NCBI RefSeq assembly: GCF_016863515.1
Contig: NZ_BOPA01000014.1
Location: 62,001-126,000 of the forward strand
Direction of reading: 5' to 3'
DNA: 64,000 nt
Source of the DNA: Micromonospora gifhornensis
GTDB taxonomy: Bacteria > Actinomycetota > Actinomycetes > Mycobacteriales > Micromonosporaceae
The notes beneath the pieces were generated by a model. The model saw only the letters and a program-made list of their open reading frames with translations, was not told the DNA's origin and made no database searches. Positions 27,739 to 37,271 of this stretch are shown here, in pieces (the stretch's first letter is position 1; each line of letters starts with the position of its first letter). Made by a program: the position numbers and the translations under genes.

Positions 27739-28836
27739 TCACGCTCTGGTCATCTCCGGTGGTGCGGCAGGTAGGCGCACCGTGACGTGGAGCCCGCCGG
27801 TGGGGCGGGGGGCGAGGGTGAGGGCACCGTCGTGTGCCTGGACGATGCTCGTGACGATGGCCAGGCCGAGGCCGACACCGGCGTGCTCCGCACGGACCCG
27901 TTCGGTGCCGCGCTGGAACGGCTCCACCAGCGTGGAAACCAGGTGTGGGGTGAGTCGTTCGCCGGTGTTCTCGACGGTGAGCAGCACAGCCCCGGGCGCG
28001 ACACTTGTCGTGATCCACACGGTGCCCTGATCGGCGGTGTTGTGAATGATCGCGTTGTGCAGGAGGTTCGTCGTCATCTGCAACAGCAGCGGGTGGGAGC
28101 CCAGGACCGGGGCAAGATCGGCCCGCGACTGAATGGTCAGGCCGCGTTTCTCGGCAAGCGGCAGGAGCGTTTCGGCAGCCTCTTCCGCGAGCAGGGAAAG
28201 GTCGAGGCGTTCGCGGGTGAATGACTTTTCGTTGGCACGACTGAACAGAAGCAATGCCTCGGTGAGTTTGATGGCCCGGCAGTTGACGGCGTGCAGGCGA
28301 TCGATGATCTCGCCGAGGTCGCGGTGCCGATCGGTACGTGCCACGTCGAGAAGTGTCTGCGTGATCGACAGTGGGGTGCGTAGTTCGTGTGAGGCATTGG
28401 CGGCGAATCTGCGCTGCTGCGCGACGTGTGTTTCAAGGCGGGCGAGCATGGTGTCGAATGTGTCGGCGAGTTCGCGGAACTCGTCCTGGCGGCCCGGCAA
28501 CCGGATCCGGTGGGAGAGCGATCCGTCGGCGGCCCTGCGGGTGGCATCGGTGAGGCGAGTCAGCGGGGCGAGCATCCGGCCGGCCAGGATCCACCCTGCC
28601 ACGAGGCCGAACAGAAGTAGCAGCGCCCACAGCGCCGCGGCCTTCGGCGCGAAGGCGCGCAGCAGGTCGGACCGATTGGGAATGAAGAGGCGGGGGGGCG
28701 ACCCCGGCGGTCCCGTGACCAGCACACCGTCGGGCACGTAGCGGAGCAGGAACAGCCACACGACCGCGAGCAGCAGGGCGACGGCGAGCAGGAGAAACCC
28801 GGCGTAGCTGAGGGTGAGTTTGAGGCGAACGCTCAA
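27739..28836 (-). CDS. two-component sensor histidine kinase
   Basis: The 365-residue kinase has two transmembrane helices (about residues 8-30 and 65-90) and a short extracytoplasmic loop. A HAMP region, an H-box SHELRTPLSITQTLLDVA and an HATPase domain with N-box NLLHNAIIHN and G-box GVGLGLAIVTSIV follow. No ATG or GTG gives a sensible N-terminus, so TTG 28836 (MSVRLKLTLSYAGF) is preferred, 15 bases after the response-regulator stop. It forms an operon with that regulator. The signal is unknown. Confidence 0.87.
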   Translation of the reverse strand: MSVRLKLTLSYAGFLLLAVALLLAVVWLFLLRYVPDGVLVTGPPGSPPRLFIPNRSDLLRAFAPKAAALWALLLLFGLVAGWILAGRMLAPLTRLTDATRRAADGSLSHRIRLPGRQDEFRELADTFDTMLARLETHVAQQRRFAANASHELRTPLSITQTLLDVARTDRHRDLGEIIDRLHAVNCRAIKLTEALLLFSRANEKSFTRERLDLSLLAEEAAETLLPLAEKRGLTIQSRADLAPVLGSHPLLLQMTTNLLHNAIIHNTADQGTVWITTSVAPGAVLLTVENTGERLTPHLVSTLVEPFQRGTERVRAEHAGVGLGLAIVTSIVQAHDGALTLAPRPTGGLHVTVRLPAAPPEMTRA

Positions 28837-28850
28837 ACCGGGTGGCCGGG

Positions 28851-29519
28851 CTACGGTCGTGCCTCGTCGATGCGGTAGCCGACGCCGGGCAGGGTGGAAA
28901 TGATCCAGGGCTCGCCGAGTCGTTTGCGCAGTGCCGAGACCGTGATGCGTACGGCGTTGGTGAACGGGTCGGCGTTCTCGTCCCACGCCTGTTGCAGCAG
29001 TTCCTCGGCGCTGACCACACCGCCTTCGGCGGCGACGAGCACCTCGAGCACGGCGAACTGTTTGCGGGTCAGCGCGACATAGCGGCCGTCGCGGTGGACC
29101 TCGCGGCGGAACGGATCCAGACGCAGCCCGGCGATCTCCCGCACGGGTGGCCTGGTGGGGGCGCGGCGCCGATCGAGTGCTCTGAGCCTGAGCACGAGTT
29201 CGCGCAGTTCGAAGGGCTTGGTGAGGTAGTCGTCGGCACCGAGTGCGAATCCGGACGCCTTGTCGTCGAGTCGGCTGGCGGCGGTGAGCATGAGGATGGG
29301 CGTACCGCTGCCGGAGGCGACGATTCTCTCGGCTATCTCGTCGCCGGACGGGCCGGGAATGTCGCGGTCGAGGACGGCGACGCTGTAGGCGTTCCTGTCC
29401 AGCAACTCAAGGGCGATGCCGCCGTCAGCGGCGATGTCGGCGGCGATCGCCGCGAGGCGTAGACCATCGCGAATGGCATCGGCCAGATAGGGCTCGTCCT
29501 CGACGATCAACACCCGCAC
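28851..29519 (-). CDS. OmpR-family response regulator
   Basis: The 222-residue protein has a receiver domain (RVLIVEDEPYLADAI, phosphoacceptor Asp in AVLDRDIPGPSG, LMLTA and KPFELREL) and a winged-helix output domain (LTRKQFAVLEVLVAAEGGVVS and NAVRITVSALRKRLG). GTG 29519 gives the usual MRVLIVEDE start; GTG 29513 has better spacing to GAGGG. It is divergent from the exported beta-lactamase-fold gene at 29665, which may be its target. Inverted repeats in the 145-base gap are candidate operators. Confidence 0.88.
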   Translation of the reverse strand: MRVLIVEDEPYLADAIRDGLRLAAIAADIAADGGIALELLDRNAYSVAVLDRDIPGPSGDEIAERIVASGSGTPILMLTAASRLDDKASGFALGADDYLTKPFELRELVLRLRALDRRRAPTRPPVREIAGLRLDPFRREVHRDGRYVALTRKQFAVLEVLVAAEGGVVSAEELLQQAWDENADPFTNAVRITVSALRKRLGEPWIISTLPGVGYRIDEARP

Positions 29520-29550
29520 ACCCTCGATGCTACGAGGTGCGACATGTCGT

Positions 29551-29576
29551 CGGCGTATCGAAAAACGCGTACGCCG
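29551..29576. promoter_or_regulatory. inverted repeat CGGCGTA-N12-TACGCCG, operator candidate
   Basis: A seven-base inverted repeat flanks an A-rich 12-base spacer between the divergent response regulator and beta-lactamase-fold genes. A ten-base palindrome CGACATGTCG lies just beside it at 29540-29549. The location suits autoregulation or control of the neighbour. Confidence 0.4.
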
Positions 29577-29664
29577 TCGCAACAGCCGTTCCTGTTCGGT
29601 AGAGCGCAGACCACCGTGATCTGACGATGCCGGTCGGCTCGTCGAACAGGAAAGGACCGTGAAC

Positions 29665-30930
29665 ATGAATCCGGAATCGGCACGTGGCATCGACCGGCGG
29701 CGACTGATCGAGTGGGGCGGGTTGGCGGCGGCCGGGGCGCCACTGGTGGGCACCGAATTCGCCCGCGCCGCCCCGCCGACCGCAGACAGCCGCGTCACCG
29801 CCGGACCGCCCGGATCGGGCCGGGTCCCGCCGGAGACCCGGCCCGGCGGGGCCTATGACCGGTTCGTGGCGAAGCTGGCGGCACAGGACAGGTTCTCCGG
29901 CGTGGTGCTGCTGTCGTACCGGGGTCGGACGGTGTTGTCACGCAGCTATGGCATGGCCGACAAGGAGCGGGGGATCCGCAACCACGAGAATGTCGCGTTC
30001 CACCTCTCCTCGGCGAGCCAACCGTTCCTGTCGGTGGCGATCCTGCAGTTGGTGCAGCGGGGGAAGGTGTCGCTGTCGGACCCGGTGGGCAGCCACCTGG
30101 AAGGAGTGGCGACGGAGATCGCCGAGCAGGTGACCATCCACCACCTGCTCACCAGCACCTCCGGCATCGATGCTCCGATGCCGGACTGGCAACGCGTCTA
30201 CCACAGTCGGCAAGAGGTGCACGAGGTCGGCGAGCAGTGGGTCCGGCAGGCGCGGTTGATGGGGGTCCCCGGCTCGGGAGCCAACGCTCATCTCCCCGGT
30301 GGCGGTGTGGGTCTGGCCATGGCGGCGCAGATCGTCGAGGTCGTGTCCGGCATGACGTACTGGGACTACACCCACGAGCACATTTTCGAACGCGCTGGCA
30401 TGACCGGCTCGGGGTTCTTCACCCGGACGCAGTGGCTCACCGACGCGCGCATCGCGCACCCGTACATGCGCCAGGACGACGGCAGCCGGGTGGACGCCGT
30501 ACGTAACCTGGACAAGGGCAGCGTCAGCCCGCCCATCCGGGGCAGGAATCCGGGGCGCAGCTTCATCGGGTACGCCTCGAGCGACGGCTTCGCCACCGCA
30601 CCGGACCTGGCCCGGTTCGCGTACGCGCTGCACGACGGCACGTTGCTGGAGCGGCCCTACGCCGATCTGTTCGCCGGGGCCAAGCTTCCCGGTCCCGGCC
30701 CCGCCGGGTTCGAGGCGTACACGATGCCTGTCTCGATCATCGGCGGCCAGTGGGTGATCGGGCGTGGCGGCGGCGCCGGCGGCGTCGGTGCGAACTGGAC
30801 CGTCTACCCGGACACCGGTTGGGTCGGTGTGGTTCTGAGCAATTACGACGACATGCCGTTGCTGGAGATCTGCGCCCGGGAGGTCGAGGCCGTCACCGGT
30901 GAGCGGGTCGACCTGCCCGGCGGCGGCTGA
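29665..30930 (+). CDS. exported beta-lactamase-fold protein lacking catalytic motifs (pseudoenzyme)
   Basis: The 421-residue protein has a twin-arginine signal (DRRRLIEWGG) and a class C beta-lactamase/serine hydrolase fold recognisable throughout (FSGVVLLSYRGRTVLSRSYG, HHLLTSTSGI, IVEVVSGMTYWDY and YPDTGWVGVVLSNYD). The three catalytic elements are altered. SxxK reads SASQ, YxN reads HLP, and the HGG element reads RGG. The serine is kept but its general base and partners are lost. ATG 29665 has AAGGA eight bases upstream. It is divergent from a two-component system. A sensing or scaffolding role is possible. Confidence 0.85.
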   Translation: MNPESARGIDRRRLIEWGGLAAAGAPLVGTEFARAAPPTADSRVTAGPPGSGRVPPETRPGGAYDRFVAKLAAQDRFSGVVLLSYRGRTVLSRSYGMADKERGIRNHENVAFHLSSASQPFLSVAILQLVQRGKVSLSDPVGSHLEGVATEIAEQVTIHHLLTSTSGIDAPMPDWQRVYHSRQEVHEVGEQWVRQARLMGVPGSGANAHLPGGGVGLAMAAQIVEVVSGMTYWDYTHEHIFERAGMTGSGFFTRTQWLTDARIAHPYMRQDDGSRVDAVRNLDKGSVSPPIRGRNPGRSFIGYASSDGFATAPDLARFAYALHDGTLLERPYADLFAGAKLPGPGPAGFEAYTMPVSIIGGQWVIGRGGGAGGVGANWTVYPDTGWVGVVLSNYDDMPLLEICAREVEAVTGERVDLPGGG

Positions 30931-30941
30931 ACGCGGGCACG

Positions 30942-31631
30942 TCAGGCGGGTTCGACTGCGGCGTCGGGCGCAGCGCCGGTGGCCCGCCGGCGCTCGCGCA
31001 GCGACAGGCGACGGGCCAGTACCGTGGCGCCGGCCAGCGCGGCGAGCACCATGACGACTTCGACGACCAGCACCTCCGGTGCGGTGCTGTAGTCGGTGGA
31101 CCAGGCGTACGCCATGGTGATCGGGGTGACGACGATGCCGGCCGCCGGCAGCAGCAGGCTCATCAGCAGGGCGGTTCTCCGGATCTGGGGCAGGTCGCGT
31201 AGCCGGAGCCGAACCGCGGTGACCGCCCCGGCCACCACCACGGCGGCCGGCACGCCGTAGTAGACGACTACAGCGACCTGGACCGGGATCTCGATCGAAC
31301 GGGGGATGTCGATCAAACGGACGAGCAGCGGATACAGCGCTGTGAAGATGCCGGCACCGAGCAGGCTGCCGAGCAGGGCACCGGCCAACGCGGTCAGCAG
31401 GAGACGGTGGTATTCCGGGCGTACCCGCCGGACAGCGGCCTCGTCGGCGAGCCGTCGGGCGAAGCCGGCCACGTCACCGCCGACCAACTGCACCGGGTCG
31501 CCCCCGTCGGCGGCCGCGGCGGCCAGATCGAGGCGCAGGTCGGCGGCGAGTACCCGCCGATCGGCCGAACTGACGCCGTAGGCCCGCCACGCACGGTCGG
31601 CCTCGGACAGGACGCTGTCGATGGTCTCCAC
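30942..31631 (-). CDS. PadR-linked membrane protein with N-terminal HAAS-type domain
   Basis: The 229-residue protein starts at GTG 31631, two bases after the PadR stop, with AGGAG six bases upstream. The first 75 residues form a helical domain (SEADRAWRAYGVSSADRRVL and VAGFARRLADEA) like the HAAS/DUF1700 segments that accompany PadR regulators. Four or five transmembrane helices follow. Such pairs are thought to link PadR control to the membrane. The function is unknown. Confidence 0.78.
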   Translation of the reverse strand: METIDSVLSEADRAWRAYGVSSADRRVLAADLRLDLAAAAADGGDPVQLVGGDVAGFARRLADEAAVRRVRPEYHRLLLTALAGALLGSLLGAGIFTALYPLLVRLIDIPRSIEIPVQVAVVVYYGVPAAVVVAGAVTAVRLRLRDLPQIRRTALLMSLLLPAAGIVVTPITMAYAWSTDYSTAPEVLVVEVVMVLAALAGATVLARRLSLRERRRATGAAPDAAVEPA

Positions 31632-31633
31632 GG

Positions 31634-32020
31634 TCAACTCCTGGGCGGGCTGTGGTCGGTCGGGACGAGGATGGCGTCGACGGTGCCGGCGAAGCGGGTC
31701 CACTGGTTCTGCCAGGCATCGAGGCGAGCGCGTCCGGCCCTGGTCAGCGCGTACACCTTGCGGGGTGGGCCGGTCGGACTGATCTGCTGTTCGTCGGCGA
31801 CGAGGCCGAGGCGGCGCATCCGGGTCAGCAGCGGATAGAGGGTGCCGTAGCTGATCGTGCTGAAGCCGGCCGACTCCATCCGCCGCACCAGCTCGTAACC
31901 GTGGGCGGGTTCGCGGGACAGCAGCGCCAGCAGGCACATGTCCAGCACGCCGCGCAGAAGCTGGGTCTGACGGTCGTTGTCGTCGGTCGGTTGGCCTTCT
32001 GCCACTACCATGCGAGGCAT
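31634..32020 (-). CDS. PadR-family transcriptional regulator
   Basis: The 128-residue protein contains the PadR winged helix: [50 protein letters not shown] and [18 protein letters not shown] 32020 or ATG 32011 can start it; neither has a clear Shine-Dalgarno site, so a leaderless transcript is possible. An AT-rich inverted repeat sits directly upstream. It is co-transcribed with the HAAS-type membrane protein. Confidence 0.9.
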   Translation of the reverse strand: MPRMVVAEGQPTDDNDRQTQLLRGVLDMCLLALLSREPAHGYELVRRMESAGFSTISYGTLYPLLTRMRRLGLVADEQQISPTGPPRKVYALTRAGRARLDAWQNQWTRFAGTVDAILVPTDHSPPRS

Positions 32021-32021
32021 A

Positions 32022-32048
32022 ATACCGCGCTATTTGGTGTCGCGATAT
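32022..32048. promoter_or_regulatory. inverted repeat before padR, autoregulatory operator candidate
   Basis: ATACCGCG-N11-CGCGATAT (seven of eight positions paired) lies immediately upstream of the padR start in an unusually A/T-rich patch. The rest of the gap to ureA (32049-32291) shows no clear element beyond the ureA ribosome binding site. Confidence 0.4.
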
Positions 32049-32291
32049 ACCGAAGTTGGTACGGGTGTTGCCGACGGCCGCGTGATCCCTTACGGTCGGC
32101 TCAGCGGTGGGCGGTGCGGTCCGCATCCGAGAAGACACCGTCGGTGCCTCGCCAGGTGGGCCGGGAGGGTGGAACTCCCGAGGCCCGCACACGTGGCGGG
32201 ACTCGACGGGCGAGCCCCGAACCGTGGGACGGCGCGTCGAGGCGTCGCTGCCGGCGGTCGACGGGGCGCGGACACCCACCGGGAGCCACCC

Positions 32292-32594
32292 TTGTATCTC
32301 ACTCCCCATGAGCAGGATCGTCTGCTCGTCCACGTGGCGGCCGATGTCGCCCGGCGCCGTCGTGAACGCGGCCTGCGTCTGAACTATCCCGAAGCCGTCG
32401 CGGTGATCACCGCCTTCCTGCTCGAAGGTGCCCGCGACGGGCGCTCCGTGGTCGACCTGATGTCCGCCGGTCGTACCGTGCTGACCCGCGAGGACGTCCA
32501 GGACGGCATCCCCGAGTTGCTGGGGGAGGTGCAGGTGGAGGCGACGTTCCCGGACGGCACCAAGTTGGTGACGGTGCACCACCCGATCCCGTGA
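32292..32594 (+). CDS. ureA: urease subunit gamma
   Basis: The 100-residue protein is of the normal UreA length: [42 protein letters not shown] and [20 protein letters not shown]. The start is TTG 32292 with GGGAG six bases upstream, giving the usual MYLTPHEQ N-terminus. The ureB start overlaps its stop. It is the first gene of ureABCFGD. Confidence 0.95.
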   Translation: MYLTPHEQDRLLVHVAADVARRRRERGLRLNYPEAVAVITAFLLEGARDGRSVVDLMSAGRTVLTREDVQDGIPELLGEVQVEATFPDGTKLVTVHHPIP

Positions 32595-32920
32595 TCCCGG
32601 GGGAGATCCTGCCGGCCGCCGACCCGGTGGAGATCAACGTTGGTCGGCCGGTGACCACCCTGCTGGTGGTCAACACCGGCGACCGACCGGTGCAGGTCGG
32701 CTCGCACTACCACTTCGCCGAGGCCAACCCCGCGCTGGACTTCGACCGGGACATCGCCTGGGGGCAGCGGCTGGCCGTACCGGCGGGCACCTCGGTGCGT
32801 TTCGAACCGGGGGTGAGCCGCAGTGTCGACCTGGTGCCGTTGGCCGGTGCCCGGATCGTGCCCGGCCTGCGGGGCGAGTGCGGCGGGGCACTGGACGCCG
32901 AGCCGGGAGGAGCGGCATGA
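32591..32920 (+). CDS. ureB: urease subunit beta
   Basis: The 109-residue protein has UreB motifs [32 protein letters not shown] and [15 protein letters not shown] 32591 overlaps the ureA stop by four bases and its own stop overlaps ureC. It forms part of the (UreABC)3 apoenzyme. Confidence 0.95.
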   Translation: MIPGEILPAADPVEINVGRPVTTLLVVNTGDRPVQVGSHYHFAEANPALDFDRDIAWGQRLAVPAGTSVRFEPGVSRSVDLVPLAGARIVPGLRGECGGALDAEPGGAA

Positions 32921-34620
32921 GCATCGTCGAGCGAAACCGTTATGTCGCCCTGTACGGGCCGACTACCGGTGACCGGATCCGGTTGGCCGACACCAACCTG
33001 CTCATCGAGGTCGAACACGACCACTGCGTCGGCGGCGACGAGGCGGTCTTCGGCGGCGGCAAGGTGATCCGCGAGTCGATGGGCCAGTCCCGGGCCACCC
33101 GGGCCGCGGGCGCCCTGGATACCGTCATCACCGGTGCCGTGGTGCTCGACCACTGGGGTGTGGTCAAGGCCGACGTGGGGCTGCGCGACGGGCGGATCGT
33201 GGCGCTGGGCCGGGCCGGCAACCCGGACACCATGGACGGGGTGCACCCCGACCTGGTGATCGGCCCGGCCACCGAGGTCATCGCCGGCAACGGTCGCATC
33301 CTCACCGCCGGAGCGGTCGACACCCACGTGCACTTCATCTGCCCGCAGATCGTCACCGAGGCCCTCGCCGGTGGGGTCACCACCCTGGTCGGCGGTGGCA
33401 CCGGGCCGGCCGAGGGCACCCGGGCCACCACGGTCACGCCGAACGCCTGGCACCTGGCCCGGATGCACGAGGCCCTGGACGCGTTCCCGGTCAACGTGCT
33501 GCTGCTCGGCAAGGGCAACACGGTCTCCACCGAGGCGCTGTGGGAGCAGCTGCGGGCCGGTGCCGGCGGGTTCAAGCTGCACGAGGACTGGGGCACCACC
33601 CCGGCCGCCATCGACGCCTGTTTGCGGGTGGCGGACGCCTCCGGGGTGCAGGTGTCCATCCACACCGACACCCTCAACGAGGCCGGGTTCGTCGCCGACA
33701 CGCTGCGGGCGATCGGCGGGCGGGCCATCCACTCGTACCACACCGAGGGGGCCGGGGGCGGGCACGCGCCGGACATCATCACCGTCGCCGGGGAACCCAA
33801 CGTGCTGCCCTCGTCGACCAACCCGACCCGCCCGTACACCCGCAACACCCTCGCCGAGCACCTCGACATGCTGATGGTCTGTCACCACCTGAACCCGGCC
33901 GTACCGGAGGACCTGGCCTTCGCCGAAAGCCGGATCCGGCCGTCCACCATGGCCGCCGAGGACCTGCTGCACGACCTCGGCGCGATCTCCATCATCGGCT
34001 CCGACTCGCAGGCGATGGGCCGGGTCGGCGAGGTCGTGCTGCGTACCTGGCAGAGCGCGCACGTGATGAAGGCCCGGGTGGGGGCGCTGCCGGGTGACGG
34101 CGCCGCCGACAACCACCGGGCCCGGCGGTACGTGGCGAAGTACACCATCTGCGCGGCCATGGCCAACGGCCTCGACCACGAGATCGGGTCGGTGGAGCCG
34201 GGCAAGCTGGCCGACCTGGTGCTCTGGGAACCGGCCTTCTTCGGCGTACGACCGCACCTGGTCATCAAGGGCGGCATGATCGCGTACGCGCAGATGGGGG
34301 ACGCGAACGCCTCGATCCCGACCCCGCAGCCGATGTTGCCGCGGCCGATGTTCGGTGCCTACGGCGGTGCGGCGGCGGCGACCAGCCTGGCGTTCGTCGC
34401 CCCGGCGGCGCTGGAGGCCGGGCTGCGCCTCGACGTACGCCGCCGGGTGGTGCCGGTGGCCGACGTGCGTTCACGTGGCAAGGCGGACCTGCCGGAGAAC
34501 AACGCCCTGCCGCGCATCGAGGTCGACCCGGACACCTTCACCGTCCGCATCGACGGCGAGGTGGTCGAACCGGATCCGGTGACCGAACTGCCCATGGCCC
34601 AGCGGTACTTCCTGTTCTGA
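32917..34620 (+). CDS. ureC: urease subunit alpha
   Basis: The 567-residue catalytic subunit hydrolyses urea to ammonia and carbamate. The nickel ligands and the carbamylated lysine are intact: [20 protein letters not shown] (Lys), [15 protein letters not shown] and the flap cysteine in [16 protein letters not shown] 32917 has GGGAGGAG upstream and overlaps ureB. The length equals that of bacterial UreC proteins. Confidence 0.97.
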   Translation: MSIVERNRYVALYGPTTGDRIRLADTNLLIEVEHDHCVGGDEAVFGGGKVIRESMGQSRATRAAGALDTVITGAVVLDHWGVVKADVGLRDGRIVALGRAGNPDTMDGVHPDLVIGPATEVIAGNGRILTAGAVDTHVHFICPQIVTEALAGGVTTLVGGGTGPAEGTRATTVTPNAWHLARMHEALDAFPVNVLLLGKGNTVSTEALWEQLRAGAGGFKLHEDWGTTPAAIDACLRVADASGVQVSIHTDTLNEAGFVADTLRAIGGRAIHSYHTEGAGGGHAPDIITVAGEPNVLPSSTNPTRPYTRNTLAEHLDMLMVCHHLNPAVPEDLAFAESRIRPSTMAAEDLLHDLGAISIIGSDSQAMGRVGEVVLRTWQSAHVMKARVGALPGDGAADNHRARRYVAKYTICAAMANGLDHEIGSVEPGKLADLVLWEPAFFGVRPHLVIKGGMIAYAQMGDANASIPTPQPMLPRPMFGAYGGAAAATSLAFVAPAALEAGLRLDVRRRVVPVADVRSRGKADLPENNALPRIEVDPDTFTVRIDGEVVEPDPVTELPMAQRYFLF

Positions 34621-35321
34621 TGACCGCGACGACGATTCAGCTGCTTGTCGCCGACGGGCGGTTCCCGGCCGGGGCGCACGCCCACTCGTCCGGTCTGGAG
34701 GCGGCCGTCGCGGCCGGGCGGGTGACCGACCTGTCCACGCTCGACGAGTACCTGCGCGGTCGACTGGCCACCGCCGGGTTGGTCGCGGCGGCCTTCGCGG
34801 CGGCGGCCCGGTCCGTGGCCGCGCCGCCGGGGTCGGACGAGGCCCCCGGTCGACGGTCAGCGCTCGCCCTGCTCGATGCGGAACTGGATGCCCGTACCGC
34901 CTCGCCGGCGCAGCGGGCGGTGTCCCGTCGGCAGGGCCGTGCGCTGCTGCGGGCCGGTCGGGAGATCTGGTCGGCCGCGACCTTCGACGATCTGCCCGCC
35001 ACACCGGGCGGCCCGCACCAACCGCTCGCGCTCGGTCTGGTCGGGGCCGCCGCCGGCCTCGACGCGGCACAGGTCGCCACGGTCGCCGTACACGCCACGG
35101 TGACCGGGTCGGCAAGCGCCGCCGTACGCCTGCTCGGTCTCGATCCGTACCAGGTGCAGGCCCTGCTGGTGCGGCTCGCCGACGCCTGCGACGCGACCGC
35201 GACCCGCGCGGCGCGGGCCGCCGAACTACCACCGCGGCGGCTGCCCGCCGCCGCAGCGCCACTTGCCGACATCCACGCCGAAGCTCATGCCACCTGGGAG
35301 GTGCGTCTCTTTGCGTCCTGA
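34620..35321 (+). CDS. ureF: urease accessory protein UreF
   Basis: The 233-residue all-helical UreF protein begins [23 protein letters not shown] and has [16 protein letters not shown]. UreF bridges UreD and UreG during nickel insertion and gates GTP hydrolysis. ATG 34620 shares one base with the ureC stop. Its own stop lies inside the ureG coding region. Confidence 0.92.
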   Translation: MTATTIQLLVADGRFPAGAHAHSSGLEAAVAAGRVTDLSTLDEYLRGRLATAGLVAAAFAAAARSVAAPPGSDEAPGRRSALALLDAELDARTASPAQRAVSRRQGRALLRAGREIWSAATFDDLPATPGGPHQPLALGLVGAAAGLDAAQVATVAVHATVTGSASAAVRLLGLDPYQVQALLVRLADACDATATRAARAAELPPRRLPAAAAPLADIHAEAHATWEVRLFAS

Positions 35322-36066
35322 CATCGCGCACGACGAGTCTGTTCCCCACACCCACCCCGAACCGGGGGTCGACCCGCACGCCCCGCTGCCCACCGCCGTC
35401 CGGGCGCTGCGGGTCGGCATCGGCGGCCCGGTCGGCTCCGGCAAGACCGCCCTGGTCGCCGCGCTGTGCCGGGCCTTCGCCGACGAACTGCGCCTCGGTG
35501 TGGTGACCAACGACATCTACACCACCGAAGACGCCGACTTCCTCAAGCGGGCCGGGGTGCTCGACCCGTCCCGGATCCGCGCGGTGGAGACCGGCTGCTG
35601 CCCGCACACCGCCATCCGCGACGACATCGGCGCGAACCTCGACGCGGTCGACGAACTGGCCGAAGCACTGGGCCCGCTGGACCTGGTGCTTGTCGAGAGC
35701 GGCGGCGACAACCTGACCGCCACCTTCAGCCGCGGGCTGGTCGACCGGCAGATCTTCGTGGTCGACGTGGCCGGCGGGGACAAGGTGCCACGCAAGGGCG
35801 GTCCGGGAGTGACCGCCGCCGACCTCCTGGTGATCAACAAGACGGATCTGGCGCCGATGGTCGGCGCGGACCTGTCCGTGATGGACCGCGACGCCCGGGC
35901 CCGGCGCGGCAGCCTGCCCACGGTGTTCCAGTCCATCACCGAGGATCCCCTCGCCACCCAGGTCGCCGCGTGGATCCGGCACGAACTGGCCCACCACCGC
36001 GCCACCGGCCTCGATTCCGCGCCCAGCGCCGGTACCCGGGCGGCGGTTCCCGCCGGGCAGGCCTGA
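35311..36066 (+). CDS. ureG: urease accessory GTPase UreG
   Basis: The 251-residue GTPase has P-loop [31 protein letters not shown], the metal-binding CCPH element in [21 protein letters not shown] and INKTDLAP. It delivers nickel with GTP hydrolysis. The best start is TTG 35311 with GGGAGG nine bases upstream, overlapping the ureF end by 11 bases. The N-terminal extension has only a few histidines, so it is not an obvious nickel store. No ureE is present. Confidence 0.93.
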   Translation: MRPDIAHDESVPHTHPEPGVDPHAPLPTAVRALRVGIGGPVGSGKTALVAALCRAFADELRLGVVTNDIYTTEDADFLKRAGVLDPSRIRAVETGCCPHTAIRDDIGANLDAVDELAEALGPLDLVLVESGGDNLTATFSRGLVDRQIFVVDVAGGDKVPRKGGPGVTAADLLVINKTDLAPMVGADLSVMDRDARARRGSLPTVFQSITEDPLATQVAAWIRHELAHHRATGLDSAPSAGTRAAVPAGQA

Positions 36067-36833
36067 TGCGGGCCACCGCCCGGCTGGTGGCCCGTGCCGA
36101 CCGGCACGGCCGCACCACCCTGGCCGAGCTGCGCGGCGAGAGCCCACTGCTGCTGCGCCAGGTCCCCGGCCCGGACGGTGGCGTCACGGTGTACGTCGTC
36201 GGCGGGGCGGCCGGTCCGCTCGCCGGCGACGACCTGCGGCTGGACGTCGAGGTCGGCCCGGGTGCGGTGGTACGCGTGCACACAGTCGCCGCCTCCATCG
36301 CGCTGCCGGGCCGCCCCGGCGCGGTCTCCCGGATGCTGGTACGGGCCACCGTCGAGGCGGAGGCCGTCCTGCACTGGCTGCCGGAGCAACTGGTCGCCGC
36401 GGCCGGCTGCGCGCACGTCGCCGACGCCCAGGTGGAAGTCGCCGAAGGCGGCACCCTGCACTGGCGGGACGAGTTGATCTGCGGCCGGCACGGCGAGCAG
36501 CCCGGTCACGCCGAGATCAACACCTGGGTGGACCTGGCAGGTCGGCCGCTGTTGCGCCAGTCGTTGACGGTCGGACCCGAGGCACCAGGCTGGGCCGGCC
36601 CGGCGGTCCTCGGAGGCGCACCGGCCACCGGCTCGCTGCTCGTCGTCGACCCGACCCTACCCCCCGCCACACCGTTGGTACGGGGCACGCTCGCCCGCCT
36701 GCCGTTGGCCGGTGGGCCGGCGACCCTCTGGACCGCCACCGCTCCCGACGCACACACCCTGCGGTCGTATCTTGAGCCGGACGATCCTGCGGACAGCCTC
36801 GCTGCTGCGACCGGGGGAAGATCGGCCGGGTGA
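36066..36833 (+). CDS. ureD: urease accessory protein UreD
   Basis: The 255-residue UreD/UreH-like protein has LVVDPTLPP, GDDLRLDVEVGPGAVVRVHTVAASIAL and HWLPEQLVAAAGCAHVADAQVEV, the typical beta-strand pattern. UreD scaffolds the accessory complex on apo-urease. ATG 36066 shares one base with the ureG stop. Its last codons run into a tandem repeat array. Confidence 0.92.
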   Translation: MRATARLVARADRHGRTTLAELRGESPLLLRQVPGPDGGVTVYVVGGAAGPLAGDDLRLDVEVGPGAVVRVHTVAASIALPGRPGAVSRMLVRATVEAEAVLHWLPEQLVAAAGCAHVADAQVEVAEGGTLHWRDELICGRHGEQPGHAEINTWVDLAGRPLLRQSLTVGPEAPGWAGPAVLGGAPATGSLLVVDPTLPPATPLVRGTLARLPLAGGPATLWTATAPDAHTLRSYLEPDDPADSLAAATGGRSAG

Positions 36834-36915
36834 GATTCGGCTGGGTGAGATTCGGCCGGGTGAGATTCGGTCAGGGGAGATCGGACCGGAGGAGATTCGG
36901 TCGGGGGAGAGGAGC
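36811..36915. repeat. seven degenerate 15-bp tandem repeats across the ureD 3' end
   Basis: Units of the form CCGGGTGAGATTCGG are repeated from 36811 to 36915. Three central copies (36826-36870) differ at one base only, and the outer ones are more degenerate. The first copies are coding (ureD C-terminus); the remainder are intergenic and supply a GGAG-rich stretch ahead of the next gene. Confidence 0.9.
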
Positions 36916-36921
36916 ACGAGG

Positions 36922-37269
36922 TTGTCCGGACTGGGTGAGGTCGTCGCCGAGCGGCGCATCGTGGTCATCGACCCCGAAGGTGCCACCTCGGAACTGGTGG
37001 TCCGCCTCGGGAGGCCGTATCCGGATCCGTTGTCGCACAACGGCGACTGGGGTTGCCCGTTCCAGGTCGAAGGGCTGGGCGAGGATTCGGTGCAGACTGC
37101 GTACGGAGTGGACTCCCTACAAGCGCTGCTGCTGGCCGCGTACCGGGTCCGGCTGCTGCTGGCCGAGCACGCCGAGCAGACCTCGGCCCGGCTGGACTGG
37201 CTGGGACAGCCGGACTTCGGCCTGCGTGTCGACCCGGGACCGACCGTGCCACCTGCCAGCCTGGGTTGA
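36922..37269 (+). CDS. small conserved protein (DUF6968-like)
   Basis: The protein has about 115 residues: RRIVVIDPEGATSELVVRLGRPYPDP, GDWGCPFQVEGLG and TAYGVDSLQALLLAAYRVRLLLAEH. The pattern of a beta-rich first half ending in WGCPFQ and a single helix resembles the DUF6968 group; this is from memory and not checked. The start is probably TTG 36922 with AGGAG eight bases upstream, supplied by the repeat array. It could be the last gene of the urease transcript. Confidence 0.65.
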   Translation: MSGLGEVVAERRIVVIDPEGATSELVVRLGRPYPDPLSHNGDWGCPFQVEGLGEDSVQTAYGVDSLQALLLAAYRVRLLLAEHAEQTSARLDWLGQPDFGLRVDPGPTVPPASLG

Positions 37270-37271
37270 GC

